Both the position numbers and the translations under genes were made by a program. The notes under the pieces are model-generated. The model was not told where the DNA came from and did no database searches. It saw only the letters and a list, made by a program, of their open reading frames with translations. From contig NZ_JAKSXW010000129.1 in assembly GCF_022829405.1 (NCBI RefSeq), positions 57,337-121,336 of the forward strand: DNA of 64,000 nucleotides, written 5' to 3'. This document shows, in pieces, positions 37,101 through 44,117 of the stretch (position 1 is the stretch's first letter; each line of letters opens with the position of its first letter). This DNA is from Methylobacterium sp. J-076 (GTDB lineage Bacteria; Pseudomonadota; Alphaproteobacteria; Rhizobiales; Beijerinckiaceae).

Positions 37101-39324
37101 TGCCCGAGATCCGCGAAGCGGCGCCGCCGTGAAAGCTCGCGCCTTCGACGCTGACGAGGCCGGAGGCGACGAGATCGCCCCCCGAGGCGATCCGCCCGGT
37201 GACCCCCAGGATGAGGTCACCCGCCTTCGCATAGAAATGTCCCGGCGAGTGCAGGCCGCCGCCGGAGGTCAGCGTCAGGGAGCGGGCCCCCCAGACTGTC
37301 CCGGCATTGTCGACATCGCCCGCCACGTAGAGCCGGGTCAGGGCACCGCCGGCCGTCACCGTCCCATCGTTGCGGAGCGAGGCCGCCCGCAACGTCAGAC
37401 CCTCGCGCCCCAGCACCGACCCGATGTTCTCGAAAGGCCCGGCGACCACGAGGTCGGCTGTCCGCCCGGCCAGCACGGCCTCGTGCGAGCCGGCCGCATA
37501 GCCCTGCGCTCGCAGGGTCAGCGCCCCGTCGGTCTTGATCGTGCCGTCGTTGCGGGTCAGCCCCGCCACGGCGAACGACAGCGTCCGATCCGAAAGGATG
37601 CCTCCGAGATTGGTCAGCCCCCCGGACAGGGTGATCGTCACATCGGGGCCGTAGATCGTTCCCTCGGCCCCATTCGTCAGCGCCGCCGCCGTCAGGGTCG
37701 TGGCGGTGCGTCCGAAGAGCGTGCCGTCGTTGTCGATGTCTCCCCTGAGGTTCAGGAGGAGCGCGTCCTGCACGAGGCCGCCGCGGGGGAGCACGACGAG
37801 CCGGTTGCGGATCGTCAGGTCGAGGTTGGCATTGTCGAGGATCGTGCCGAGGCTCAGCCCGTCGCGGGCATCGACGGCGAGGCGGCCTTTGGCCTCGAAC
37901 GCCGTGGCCTGGCCGAGGGTGACGTCGCTGCCGGACACGCTCACATCGCCCTGCGCCTTGAAAGCGGTGGTGCCGAGTTCAACGCCAGTGACGCCCGCGA
38001 CCGCGATCGTCCCGGCTCCGACCCTCAGGTCATGGCTCGAGACGGAACGGCCCTCGACCGCGACCCGTCCGAACGCCGATACGGTGCCGGTCGCCGTGAG
38101 GGCGCCCGCAGTGGTCAGCGAGATGTCCTGGCCCGAGACCAAGTCGCCGCGAGCGACGAGGTCCTGGAGAGTCTCGACCACGATGGCGTCGTTGGCGGTC
38201 AGGCCTGCCCCGAGGGCGAACTCCGCCGTGCGGCCCTGCACCGTGATGCGCCCGACCGCCTCGTTGCGGCCGGACACGAACACCGCTCCGTCGGCCTCGA
38301 TCCGCAGATCCGATGCGCTGGCGCTCGACGCGAGGCGCAGGTCACCGTAGCTCCGGACCTCGATCGGACCGGAGAGTGCGTTCAGCGAGCCGTCGAGGCT
38401 GATGCCGAGGTCCGCGTCCCGGGACAGGATCGAGATCGTGCCCGCGCGGATCGTCCCGTCCGCGCCGGAGGCGATGGCGGGGCCCGTGACGGGTCCCGCA
38501 CCCGAGAGCGGCGTGGCGATATCGGCGGAGGGATCGTAGGTCACCGCCCCGGCGCGCAGGCGCACGGCATCTCGGGCGAGCACCGGACCGTCGAGGCGCA
38601 GCTGGCGGCCGATGAGATCGATCCGGCCGAGCGTTTCGCCGTTGCCGCCGCTCAGGCCCGCTCCGCCGACGGAGACCGTCCCGCCGGTGACGGCGTAGCT
38701 CACCGTGCCGCCCCGGTAGTCCGGGCTCGGCACGCCGGTGGTCAGCGTCACACGGCCGGCATTGATGAAGGTGCAGCCGACGCAGCCGACCCCGTTGGGA
38801 TTGGCCACGACGACATCGGCGCGGCCGCCGAACACTTCGGTCGGTCCGTTGAGGGTCGAGGTGCCGGCGCCGGTCACCTCGTTGACGATGACGCTGGCCG
38901 GGCGGCTCGCGGCGAGGTTCGGGTTGGCCCCGACCGCGCCGCCGATCACCGAGGTGCCGCCATAGCCCGCGTTGTTGAGGATGACGCCCCGGGTGTCGAT
39001 GTCGTAGCGCTGGAACTTGTTGTGCGACACGCCGCCGAAGCTCGGCGTGGTGATGGCGATGACCGGCGTCCCGTTGGTCGAGACGCCGACACCCGGCCGG
39101 AACTGGATCGGCGCCCGGGGATCGACGATGGCTTGAGCCTGGGCGAGGTTCGTCAGCGGGGGTTGCAGGAGCAGAGCCAGGGCCGAGACGAGGCTTACCC
39201 CCCGGCGAGCCTGGCGGGGCAATCCGCAATGCAGCCCGAGTTCGGCCGTCGTGACGGTGGCGAAACCGGAACCCGCGTGCGGGCCGATCTCGTCGAAAGC
39301 CGGGTGCGTCATCCCCAATCCCAT
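25192..39324 (-). CDS. giant CdiA/FhaB-like two-partner secretion effector (TpsA)
   Basis: Predicted surface effector of 4710 residues. Residues 1-65 form an extended signal peptide with a late hydrophobic core (VSLVSALALLLQ) and a cut near AQAQA. The TPS secretion domain follows, with an NPNG motif near residue 175. Residues about 825-2645 are ten tandem repeats of about 181 residues. A conserved block at 3362-3494 (WILDQVGD to GGDIVI) precedes haemagglutinin-type repeats (about 3518-4308). A pretoxin region leads to an ENN motif near 4567. The last 140 residues carry RPDCVIE, IEVKSG and a following LTDNQ, a PD-(D/E)XK nuclease pattern, suggesting a DNase or RNase toxin. I chose the ATG at 39324; an ATG at 39312 is equally possible. 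Upstream frame to 39825 overlaps the Sel1 gene and is rejected. Confidence 0.9.
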   Translation of the reverse strand: MGLGMTHPAFDEIGPHAGSGFATVTTAELGLHCGLPRQARRGVSLVSALALLLQPPLTNLAQAQAIVDPRAPIQFRPGVGVSTNGTPVIAITTPSFGGVSHNKFQRYDIDTRGVILNNAGYGGTSVIGGAVGANPNLAASRPASVIVNEVTGAGTSTLNGPTEVFGGRADVVVANPNGVGCVGCTFINAGRVTLTTGVPSPDYRGGTVSYAVTGGTVSVGGAGLSGGNGETLGRIDLIGRQLRLDGPVLARDAVRLRAGAVTYDPSADIATPLSGAGPVTGPAIASGADGTIRAGTISILSRDADLGISLDGSLNALSGPIEVRSYGDLRLASSASASDLRIEADGAVFVSGRNEAVGRITVQGRTAEFALGAGLTANDAIVVETLQDLVARGDLVSGQDISLTTAGALTATGTVSAFGRVAVEGRSVSSHDLRVGAGTIAVAGVTGVELGTTAFKAQGDVSVSGSDVTLGQATAFEAKGRLAVDARDGLSLGTILDNANLDLTIRNRLVVLPRGGLVQDALLLNLRGDIDNDGTLFGRTATTLTAAALTNGAEGTIYGPDVTITLSGGLTNLGGILSDRTLSFAVAGLTRNDGTIKTDGALTLRAQGYAAGSHEAVLAGRTADLVVAGPFENIGSVLGREGLTLRAASLRNDGTVTAGGALTRLYVAGDVDNAGTVWGARSLTLTSGGGLHSPGHFYAKAGDLILGVTGRIASGGDLVASGLVSVEGASFHGGAASRISGNTVAATVVGDFAGLGQMTATRRIDIDAASLTLGEDAGLSAPVVRLAATGDLTNAGTVAALGGLDVSARNLTNTGALLAVSGEPTAPASGHLVVGGDLVTSGRIQADESIVVRVGGAFTAATTGLIAARTTDIRVDGRIDNAGSLIARGDLTLAAGGLVSSSGDIIAQGALSLAAAGYEATSAAARMGGDVVTVRLGGGPLLNRGQLVSANALDIEAGTFGNGAHGRLAGSTVRVALGGGAENTGHIEATGDLSLTAASLLSSGVILANGSTIVAVTGAFANGGSLIGQTLSVKVGGALANAGMIGAVEALDADVGGRVDNAGSLLAQERDVALRAGGVVTSTGDIIARGALSLAAAGYEAGSTAARMGGDTVTVRLGRGHLLNLGQVVSAGTLDVVAGAFASGADSRLSGADLRLAFDGAINRGRIEATGDLAFAAASLANAGIVLTNGTGTVAVSGDLDNAGSLIGRGLALRVGRDLTNGGMIGALESLRVSVGGGVDNAGRLLAQGGDLVLGAGGVVSSGGDIIAKGALSLAAAGYETGSTAARMGGDTVIVRLGGLLFNLGQIVSANALDVEAGAFDNGADGHLVGTGVRLALGGEAKNAGRIEATGDLALTAASLTSSGTVLSNGIGTVAVTGILANAGRLVAQSLSMRVGTDLANRGTLGALGALTLNVGGRVDNAGSLLAHGGGLTLGAGGVVASSGDIIAQGTLSLAAAGYEATSVASRTAGDSVSVRLDGGHVGNLGQLVAVGGLDVEAGTFDNGADGRLAGTSVRLVLSGDADNRGRIEATGDLALTAASLTSSGVILTNGALAIRSAGGFANGGGLFGQTLAVRAGGDFANTGAVGALDTLTVEAAGRIANGGSLLAQGGDLALRAGGTVSSTGDIVAKGALTLTAAGYEANASAARMGGGTVTLRLGGGHLLNLGQLVSGAALDVEAGAFDNGTDGRIAGTGIRLALGGAADNKGRIEATGDLVLTATSLSNAGIALANGTGTLTLTGALSNGGSVVGRSLSLQTGGDLANTGTIGAITTLTIATAGRLANGGSLLAQGGDLALSATGIVSSTGDIVAKGALTLTATGYETGSSAARMGGGTVTVRLGSGHLLNLGQVVSGAALDVEAGAFDNGTDARFAGTDVRLALGGAADNKGRIEAAGALAFTAPSLSNAGVIVANGAGTVTLTGALSNGGSVVGRSLSVGVGGDLSNTGAIGAVDDMAITVTGRIDNGGKVLAQGGDLALRTGGTVSSTGDIVAKGALTLTAAGYETGSSAARMGGSTVTVRLGSGHLLNLGQVVSGAALDIEAGAFDNGTDGRFAGTDIRLALGGAAGNKGRIEATGDLAFTAAGLANAGIILANGTGALTLTDALSNGGSLIGRSLSLQTGGDLANTGTIGAITDLTVTAAGRLANGGSLLAQGGDLALRVGGIVSSTGDIVAKGALTLTAAGYEANASTARMGGGTVTVRLGSGHLLNLGQVVSGAALDVEAGAFDNGADGRIAGTAMRLALGGAADNKGRIEGTGDLALTATSLSNAGVIVANGAGTVTLTGALTNGGSLIGRSLTLQTGGDLANTGTVGAITTLTVTAAGRLDNGGSLLAQGGDLALRAGGTVSSTGDIVAKGALTLTATGYETGSSAARMGGGTVTVRLGSGHLLNLGQVVSGAVLDVEAGAFDNGADGRFAGTDMRLALGGAADNKGRIEAAGALAITAPSLSNAGVIVANGAGTVTLTGALSNGGSIVGRSLSVGVGGDLSNTGTIGAIDAVTLSVGGRIDNAGRLTSQEGDVGLTAGGIVSSTGDIVAKGALTLTAAGYEGASDAARMGGGSVVVRLGSGHLGNLGQIVSGGSLDAEAGDFENGTGGRIAGATLRLALGGAAVNKGKIESTGDLALSAVSLANTGKVLANGVGTITLTHALTNAGQVTFSSDGSVRAESYEGQANSVLRARNLTVKMATGLSNAGEMSAGGSLDVGAGTFTNEASGRLASQGAKLSVTGDASNVGTIAADDFLSIKIDGAFGNKGAVSAKDLSLTVGSGIKNEGRLTADGTLVATGASLDNLATGGISAAIASITLAGAVSNAGTISAADTLVIQGASLGNAGTDTATAVISAPTLAIAVTGNLGNGSYASISGGSLAAIRAATTNLDVFGINDVPHGQFSFGGDLGLTLTNQGLTVAAGQTLTAAKGKLALSVSGDVVVDGTIASRDDLTLISGGSIAVGNAQTASRGQIFTRGDGWIEAAHDLTNTASVIQANGALGIKVGGTLTNTRTAQTQTTTIHAPSTHASKSPEKYQDNITTYAETSDAAQIVGGGDMSIEANTLLNDASIITAGGVLAIKAGTIDNRSRKAGSYLRMYKVGGSTNLGSVIIEGWESGSTQSTALLEGDNGVRIVATTLTNTGTITGPTVTIDAAVVVNGLTGTTVTAPPPRLTNGTIDLTASASGGSVATGAALQRAAPNESPTGQTIAAASSGGPLGDPNVGPDKASTAPLSSTETLAPNVTADRLSGRDVVANATGGGMNGARVATDATAGRLTGAHIAADAAGDRLNGAVMAANATGDRLGITPFAADATGGRLLREGIGSPNARSFPRPVSPADTAIGSAGVTPPSGRAIASPGTAGGIGYLRRAPLPGTGERTPIWILDQVGDARSRQSLTVFADPTTEQTLIRQALVQQTGRALLDPRYTNPERQRDALYQGTVDYLKANPEIHLGDTLTDTQKAAVAAPMLWYEARVVEGQRALVPVLLLPPGDLARYTQTTGGTISGGDIVIRADRATNTGYLLATGSLVIDAGSFLNERRVTGVAGRQSPEAGGVVSADSLSIVTTGDLTDRGGTLTASHDLTLQAGGDLLIAAQAVTTTGLVGGRNAWIATTATLNTGGLVAAGGDLTVEAGGALSVLGSTLVAGGDARLTAAGPVTIAATLDTATTTSLTRKDGWFSSKTTRTSRSDSTSQASEIAAGGALTLVSGADLTVTASHLTAGGDLALTAAGSLALLGGQDRHSAAVSTSSSGFGLFGGGGGLDLWRSKRIAGSASSVENAATLLTAGRDATLTAGQDLTVTGSAVSAAGLARLTAGRDLVLAPGDTRTATSTARRVAGIGLTGSLTEGGLSLGAGTHSATTRTGAETTGAAPSSILGGAGVVLAAGRDATLTGADLASGADLTVSAGRDLALLAARETSHAWASRSRTAIGLTLAIGQNITGALDQLRGAVDTATSGQGGAGYRAVGVASGAMQAIDGALALSHPSLSASLTLGAAHSQSRSESASEAQRPTTLSAAGDVSLTAGRDLRLQGTQGQAGGRMDLAAGRDLTVESAVSRTASAQSASAWKAGLGLGASLGLDGASAGITADAALSRSQGQEAGSTNLNAHLTAGTGLSLTSGRDTTVAGAVVRAPEIAVAVGGDLTVASRQDTTQGGSTSRHLSGGITLGVGTSPSSGSLSLGGGRSTTDRAWVGEQTALLAGDRLSVSVGGHTGVDGAVIASGTGHLSLDTGTLSVTDLSDHDRGRSLALTLGATVTAGGGSDQTANGSQGPPATTPDGRPVGASISGRIANADREGVSRGTIGAGTITLRDPDHQGQDVAAINRDVGRAQAVTRDTRSGVSFYGSSSALGEAAGGFQGIRAGVAQIGRAAREGFKDLPAQVQARVKEVAKQVGLAGRTPEGAIDAMVDALVAKGDIPADQADAAKQTALRALLDNAQYTSLTSGAVGGLAPTTTGWVAGVAGAASRAIPLANVVVQLITPDNSSLDTDKAGATDDGTKVSWSGKADETQRMMTLTSSDGTVKQVLFSTTPSGDTVLTGGRVISASGIATPLDADQAYEIAQQGGKALGIAVTAGNAGVLNADIQENNETGKNAEKEVNDGLRAQGAKVTGQVTVVGSDGTRCRPDCVIEVPDGKTAEIPPGSVLEDLNGKPVVNEDGTPVTMIPTDSKGRAVIEVKSGNGRLTDNQAGVLPEIAQGTATGVGGRAREADIIRQFPTMPAWVIRIKGRN
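31390..36850 (-). repeat. ten in-frame repeats of about 543 bp in the CdiA-like gene
   Basis: The motif gcga(c/t)gatgtcgcc recurs at 31724, 32267, 32810, 33353, 33896, 34439, 34982, 35522, 36062 and 36605. The spacings are 543 (six times), 540, 540 and 543 bases, all multiples of three. Each unit encodes STGDIVAKGALTLTAAGYE or a close variant, followed by AARMGGGTV-like sequence. Copies at 32-34.5 kb are most alike, which points to recent expansion. Confidence 0.92.
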
Positions 39325-39388
39325 CGTCGTGACGGCCCCCGGCAAGGCGGTGAGGGCGTCGGGCTGGCTCTCGTGCGCGTGAGGGCGG

Positions 39389-40339
39389 TCAGTCGCCGGC
39401 CTTCCAGGCCTTGGCCGCGTTCTGGGCCTTGACGACCTCCTCGTCGGAGAGCTCTGCCGTGACGCGCTGGAGGGCGGCGCTGGCGCCCGGGTGCTGCCGG
39501 GCGGCGGCGAGGTTGTAGTAGAGATGCGCCTTGGCGAGGTCGCGCGGCACCGACTGCCCGGCCTCGAGGATCGCGCCCAATTCGAACAGGCCGACCGGGT
39601 TGCCCTTGGCCGCCGCACGCTCGAAGAACGCCAGCGACTTGGCCCGGTCTGCGGCCACCCCAAGCCCGTCGCGGTAGGCGAAGCCCAGGGCGTTGAGCGC
39701 GCCGATATGGCCCTTGGCGGCGGCCTTCTCGTAATATGCGATCGCTCTGGTGAGGTCCTTGGGCGTGCCACGCCCGTCGGCGTGCAGGCCGGCGCAGTTG
39801 AAGGCGCCGTCGGCATCGCCGGCATCCGCCGCCTTGCAGATCATCTCGAAGGCGGCGTGATAGTCCTGCAGAACCTTCTCGCCGCGATAGTGCATCAGGC
39901 CGAGTCGGTTCATTGCCCGGGCGCTGCCCTTCTCGGCGGCGGCGAGGTAGAGGACCCGGGCCTTGTCGAAGTCGCCCTGCACGCCGACGCCCAGCTCGAC
40001 CATGCGGCCGAGGTAGAACGCCCCCTCCGGCTCGCCGAAGCCGTAAGCCTCGTTGAACGCGCTCAGGGCCTCGTCGTAGCGACGCTCCTCCAGGGCCTTG
40101 AGACCGGCCGCGAGCCGGGACGCCCCGGCGGCGGGGTCGGCCTTCTCGGAGGCCGGCTGGCTCGCCTGGAAGGTCGGGGCGGGCTTGTCCGCCGCCGGCG
40201 GGGCCGCGGGCGTCGGCGCGGCCTTGTCGGTCGCGGCCGGCTTCCTCGCCTCGGCGGCGATCCCCTGCGGGGCGCCGAGGACCGTCGCCCCCAGGAGGGC
40301 GGAGAGCCCGATGATCAGGAGGCGCGCGTCGTGGGCCAT
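39389..40339 (-). CDS. exported Sel1-repeat protein in the two-partner secretion operon
   Basis: Protein of 316 residues with an N-terminal signal (LLIIGLSALLGATVLG, cut near IAAEA). An Ala/Pro/Lys-rich linker (about residues 30-70) precedes Sel1-like helical repeats from about residue 80 to 290; at least five are visible, for example AAAKGHIGALNALGFAYRDG. Sel1 repeats are TPR-like scaffolds for protein-protein contact. The gene sits between the TpsB transporter gene (14 bases) and the CdiA-like gene (64 bases), so it is probably periplasmic and may assist secretion or stability of the giant effector. That role is inferred; Sel1 proteins are not standard parts of two-partner secretion loci. 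Confidence 0.9.
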   Translation of the reverse strand: MAHDARLLIIGLSALLGATVLGAPQGIAAEARKPAATDKAAPTPAAPPAADKPAPTFQASQPASEKADPAAGASRLAAGLKALEERRYDEALSAFNEAYGFGEPEGAFYLGRMVELGVGVQGDFDKARVLYLAAAEKGSARAMNRLGLMHYRGEKVLQDYHAAFEMICKAADAGDADGAFNCAGLHADGRGTPKDLTRAIAYYEKAAAKGHIGALNALGFAYRDGLGVAADRAKSLAFFERAAAKGNPVGLFELGAILEAGQSVPRDLAKAHLYYNLAAARQHPGASAALQRVTAELSDEEVVKAQNAAKAWKAGD

Positions 40340-40353
40340 GGGTCGAGGATCCC

Positions 40354-42144
40354 TCAGAAGAGTTGGGCGGAGGCGGTGAGGTAAAGTTCGGGTTTGTAGG
40401 TGTCCCGGTTGGCCGGGAGGCCGGCCTGGAACACCGGCTTGGCCAGGGTCACGTCCATGCTGAATCGGCCCTGGCGGTAGCGGATACCGCCGCCGATCGA
40501 GCCGCGCGCACCCGCGGCCTGTTCAGCGATGGCCCGGCCGGCGCCCAGGTTCGCGAAGGCGTAGAGCTGGACGGCACTGCCGAGCTCGTCGAGGAAGGCG
40601 AGGTCCCCTCGCCGGTCGCCGAGGATCCAGGCCATGGGGAGAGCCGAGGCGAATTCGCCCCGCGCCACCATCCCCCTGTCCGCCCGGAACGGCATTCGGG
40701 TGAAGCCGCGCACGGTGGTGATCGAGCCGAGGATCAACTGGTCGTCGGAGTAGAGGGGGGCATCGGTCCACTGGCCCGACAGATCGAGCTTGACCACTCC
40801 GATCTCTTGGAGCGCGCGGGCGTAGCTCAGGAGGCCGTCGAGCTTCAGGAATTGCGCCCGGGGGACGTCGAAGGGCGGATCGCGAGGATCGCGGGTGGCG
40901 GCGAGGATCCTCAGCCCCTGGCTGAGGCCGAGCGCGGCGACGAATTGCGCGTCCTCGGAGAAGCGCTGGTGCGTGACGCCGACGCGCAGGAAGGAGATCG
41001 TCTGGGGGGTGAGGGCGCCGTCGTTGATGAAGCGGTCGAGGCGACGCCAGTGCAGGCCGGCATCCACGCTCGTCTGCTGCGCCTTGTCCCGGGAGAGCAT
41101 CACGCTCCCGTTGAGCGCCCCGGTGTAGAGCTGGGTGAACAGGTCGGCGTAGCGACCGATGGGTGTGAGGTACTCCGAATAGCCGCCGTCGAGCGAAAGG
41201 GTCAGCCACCGCACGGGAACGGACACGGCGGCGCGCAACTCGTTGCTGTCGAGGCCCCCGGCATAGGAGGTGGCCCAGCCATCGTTGAGGCCGATCAGGT
41301 TGTCCTTGAAGACGTCGAGCCGTGCCCGCTTGGCGGGGGAGGTGCCATTTCCGTTGAGGGTATTGCCGTTGATCTCGTAGCCCGCGACCATGCGGAACGA
41401 ATCCGTTCTCGGGCTGGTCAGGACGACGTTGCTCGTGCCGGGCGCGTCTCCCGGCTCGAGCTTGGCGGTCGTCTTCTGCGAGGGAACGCGGTTGAGTTGA
41501 TCGATGCCCTGTTGCAGGCGATCGATCTGAACCACGTCGCCGGGTTCGAGCGGGAGCGCGAGCCAAGCCTTGAGCCCGCCGGCGGTCTCGGGCGGGATCA
41601 ACTGGAAGCGGTCGAGTCCGTTGTCGAAGGTCTCCAGCAGGGCCGAGGCCTTCTTGGCGCCGTCCCAGGGCCCCGCGGCCGTCAGGAGCTTGTCCCAGGC
41701 CTGCGCCAGACTCTCGTCGGCCTCGGTTTCCCGGTAATCGACCCGCCCGACGCGGCCGGCGACGATCGCGACCCGCAGGGTTCGGCTCGCCTTCAGGTCC
41801 TGGGACGGCACATAGGCCTGTGTGGTGACGTAGCCGTCGGCGGCATAGAGATCGTTGACGGCGCCGACGATGGCACGGGCGGATGCATTGCCGATGCAGG
41901 AGCTGGCGTGCGGCGCGACGGCATCCTGGACGGCTCGCGGTGGCAGCAGCACGATTCCCGCGATGACGACCTTGTCGACCGCGACACAGGGTTCGTCGTT
42001 ATCCCCCCGCTTCTGTGTGGCACCGAAGGCTGTGGCGATCTCGATCGTCTCTCCCTCGACCCTCGGCGCGGACAGGCCCGCGGCGCCCATCGCGGTCAGC
42101 AGAAGGCCCGCCAGCAGGCTCGGGATCGTCAGGCGGGGCGTCAC
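40354..42144 (-). CDS. two-partner secretion outer-membrane transporter (TpsB, FhaC/ShlB family)
   Basis: Outer-membrane pore of 596 residues that exports TpsA proteins. After an N-terminal signal (LTIPSLLAGLLLTAMG) come two POTRA-like domains, the first with VVIAGIVLLPPRAVQDAV and the second with DRLQQGIDQLNRVPS. A 16-strand barrel follows, with the conserved VRGF motif (TTVRGFTRMPFRADRG, near residue 475) at the L6 loop and a C-terminal strand ending in aromatic F. The GTG start overlaps the TGA of the short TpsA gene (GTGA). Longer upstream frame lies inside that gene and is not used. It is the only transporter in the operon, so it presumably serves both TpsA proteins. Confidence 0.93.
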   Translation of the reverse strand: MTPRLTIPSLLAGLLLTAMGAAGLSAPRVEGETIEIATAFGATQKRGDNDEPCVAVDKVVIAGIVLLPPRAVQDAVAPHASSCIGNASARAIVGAVNDLYAADGYVTTQAYVPSQDLKASRTLRVAIVAGRVGRVDYRETEADESLAQAWDKLLTAAGPWDGAKKASALLETFDNGLDRFQLIPPETAGGLKAWLALPLEPGDVVQIDRLQQGIDQLNRVPSQKTTAKLEPGDAPGTSNVVLTSPRTDSFRMVAGYEINGNTLNGNGTSPAKRARLDVFKDNLIGLNDGWATSYAGGLDSNELRAAVSVPVRWLTLSLDGGYSEYLTPIGRYADLFTQLYTGALNGSVMLSRDKAQQTSVDAGLHWRRLDRFINDGALTPQTISFLRVGVTHQRFSEDAQFVAALGLSQGLRILAATRDPRDPPFDVPRAQFLKLDGLLSYARALQEIGVVKLDLSGQWTDAPLYSDDQLILGSITTVRGFTRMPFRADRGMVARGEFASALPMAWILGDRRGDLAFLDELGSAVQLYAFANLGAGRAIAEQAAGARGSIGGGIRYRQGRFSMDVTLAKPVFQAGLPANRDTYKPELYLTASAQLF

Positions 42145-44117
42145 GGTGTCGGCTCGTCGAACCACGACCGCAGGATGCCCGCCCGCCTGTGACCCGGCCG
42201 GCTCTGGTCGGTGGTCAAGTCGCCCCGTCGGACCCCGGCCGGGTTGTCGATTCCGGTCTTGGCCTGAAGATCGCCTCCGTTGAGAACGACCGGGTTTTCC
42301 GCCCTGACCGTCAGGGCCCCGGTGGGAGCCAGGAAGAGGCCCCCCTGCGGAACGAGGCTCAGCGAGGATTGCGGCCCCGCGAACAGGGTGCGCAGCCCCA
42401 CCGGATGCGCGACGACGGCGGGGGTGTAGCGAGCCGTGCCGGTGATGGACGGCGCCTCCAGCGCCATGTTGCCGTAAGCGGCGATGACGCCGCCGTCGTT
42501 GACGATCGACCGCGACGCGGTGAGCTGCATGCCGTAGGCGGAGTTCATCACACCGCCGAAGGTGGCGACCGACGCGCGTCCGCTGGTCCGGCACAGGGTC
42601 CAGCAGCGCTTCGTGTAGAGCAGGCTGCCGGTGGACTTCGCGGCGTTGAGGATGGACCCGGCGCTGATCACGACCGTGCCGTCCTGCGCGTCGATCTCGC
42701 CTGAGTTGACGACGTCGTCCGCGTCGATCGCCACCGAGCGTCCGACGATGTAGCCGAGCTGTCCCGGGATGCGCGGGGTGCCGGCATCGATGCGCCAGAC
42801 GCGCGCCGTCTTGATGCCGAAAAGGCCCATCGGCTTCCGGTCGACGGCGACGAGCCGGGGTGCACCGCCATCGACGGCGGCGACGATGTCGAAAGCGTTC
42901 GACACGCTCCCGGCGGAGATGCGGACATCGGCGTTGGACAGCAGTCGGCCCGTGTCGTTGGCGAGGCGGCCGCCCGCCGTCACGGCGAGGTCGCCGTACG
43001 AGGCGAAGGCGATCGCCAGCTTGTCCGGCCCTTCGCTGAGGACCCGGACGTCGCCCTTGGCGGCGAGCGTGATCGCGCCACGGGAGGCGGGGTCGATGGC
43101 GTCACGGCGTGCACCGGTGATCACGCCCCGCAGATCGATGTCGCCGCCTGTGGCGCGCAGGGTGACGGCACTCGAGAGCGAGGCGAGGTTTCCCTGGCCG
43201 GATGGCGCGTTCAGGACCTCGATCGTGGGCGCCGTGATCGTGATGGCCTTCTCGGCCTGGATGCGTCCACCGGGGAGGCTCACCTTGCCCTCCGCGGAGA
43301 TGGTGAACTCGCCGATGGAGGCGAGGCCGCCACCCGCGAACGAGACCCCGGCCCCCTTGGACGAGACCGCGATCCGAACGCGGCTCGCCGAGAGGGAACC
43401 CCGTGGCGTGACGTCCACGAGGATCTCGTCCGCCTGCCCGCCCAGCGCTCTGTGCGAGGCCCAGGGCCTCAGGGTGCTGTTCGCGGGCACCGTCCCGTCG
43501 AGGGTGACTTCGGCTCGGCCCGCCGCGAGAGCGATGTCGGCGTTCGGGCTGGCCGAGGCGTTGACGACCTTTCCGTCGATGCGAAGCCGGCCCGCGACGA
43601 GTTGCAGGGAGGTCATCGACCCGGAGAAGCCCCCGGGGCCGATGGAAATGTCCCCGGTTCCGGTTCCCAGCCTCAGTGTATCGCCGTTCGCCGCGACGGG
43701 CCCCGTCGCCACCGCGACGCCGCCGACATTGATGACGCTCCCACCGTCGATGGCGACGCCGTTGGGATTGGCCACGATGACGTGGGCACGGGAGCCGAGG
43801 ACTTCGAGGGGGCCGGTCCAGATCGTCCGGCCGGCCCCGGCGACGGAATTGACGATGGTGTTGGCGCCCACGCTCCGGTTGTTCAGGCGCACGCCGGCAT
43901 CCGGCACCGAGAAGGCGGCATACTGATTGAAGCTGGTGCCGCGCCCCGTCACCGGAGCGATGCCGACCGTGACTTGCCCGGACGCCGCCGTGGAAACCGT
44001 CGTCGCCGTTCGGCCCGTCGGGACGACTTGGGCCAGGCATGCCGTCGCCACCACGACGGGCAGGGCGCCGAGCCCCGCTCCGCGCATGAGCGGCCACCTG
44101 AGGATACCGGGACTCAT
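42141..44117 (-). CDS. short TpsA protein with haemagglutinin TPS domain
   Basis: Secreted filamentous-haemagglutinin-like protein of 658 residues. A signal segment (LGALPVVVATACLAQ) leads to the TPS domain: GTSFNQYAAFSVPDAGVRLNNRS, then ANPNGVAIDGGSVINVGG with the NPNG motif near residue 125. The remainder is beta-helical repeat sequence with SAGSILNAAKS-type turns and no toxin domain. The ATG at 44117 overlaps the TGA of the IalB-like gene (ATGA), and the stop overlaps the TpsB start. At about one seventh the length of the CdiA-like protein it may be an adhesin, a helper or a decoy substrate for the same pore. A second TpsA in one TPS operon is unusual. Confidence 0.88.
   Translation of the reverse strand: MSPGILRWPLMRGAGLGALPVVVATACLAQVVPTGRTATTVSTAASGQVTVGIAPVTGRGTSFNQYAAFSVPDAGVRLNNRSVGANTIVNSVAGAGRTIWTGPLEVLGSRAHVIVANPNGVAIDGGSVINVGGVAVATGPVAANGDTLRLGTGTGDISIGPGGFSGSMTSLQLVAGRLRIDGKVVNASASPNADIALAAGRAEVTLDGTVPANSTLRPWASHRALGGQADEILVDVTPRGSLSASRVRIAVSSKGAGVSFAGGGLASIGEFTISAEGKVSLPGGRIQAEKAITITAPTIEVLNAPSGQGNLASLSSAVTLRATGGDIDLRGVITGARRDAIDPASRGAITLAAKGDVRVLSEGPDKLAIAFASYGDLAVTAGGRLANDTGRLLSNADVRISAGSVSNAFDIVAAVDGGAPRLVAVDRKPMGLFGIKTARVWRIDAGTPRIPGQLGYIVGRSVAIDADDVVNSGEIDAQDGTVVISAGSILNAAKSTGSLLYTKRCWTLCRTSGRASVATFGGVMNSAYGMQLTASRSIVNDGGVIAAYGNMALEAPSITGTARYTPAVVAHPVGLRTLFAGPQSSLSLVPQGGLFLAPTGALTVRAENPVVLNGGDLQAKTGIDNPAGVRRGDLTTDQSRPGHRRAGILRSWFDEPTP

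Noticed and set aside
35041..39432. Plus-strand open frame of 1463 codons opposite the CdiA-like gene
   Set aside because: Antisense shadow with periodic repeats mirrored from the true gene.
42145..42594. N-terminal extension of the TpsB open frame
   Set aside because: It overlaps the 3' end of the short TpsA in another frame; the GTG with the GTGA overlap gives a proper signal peptide.
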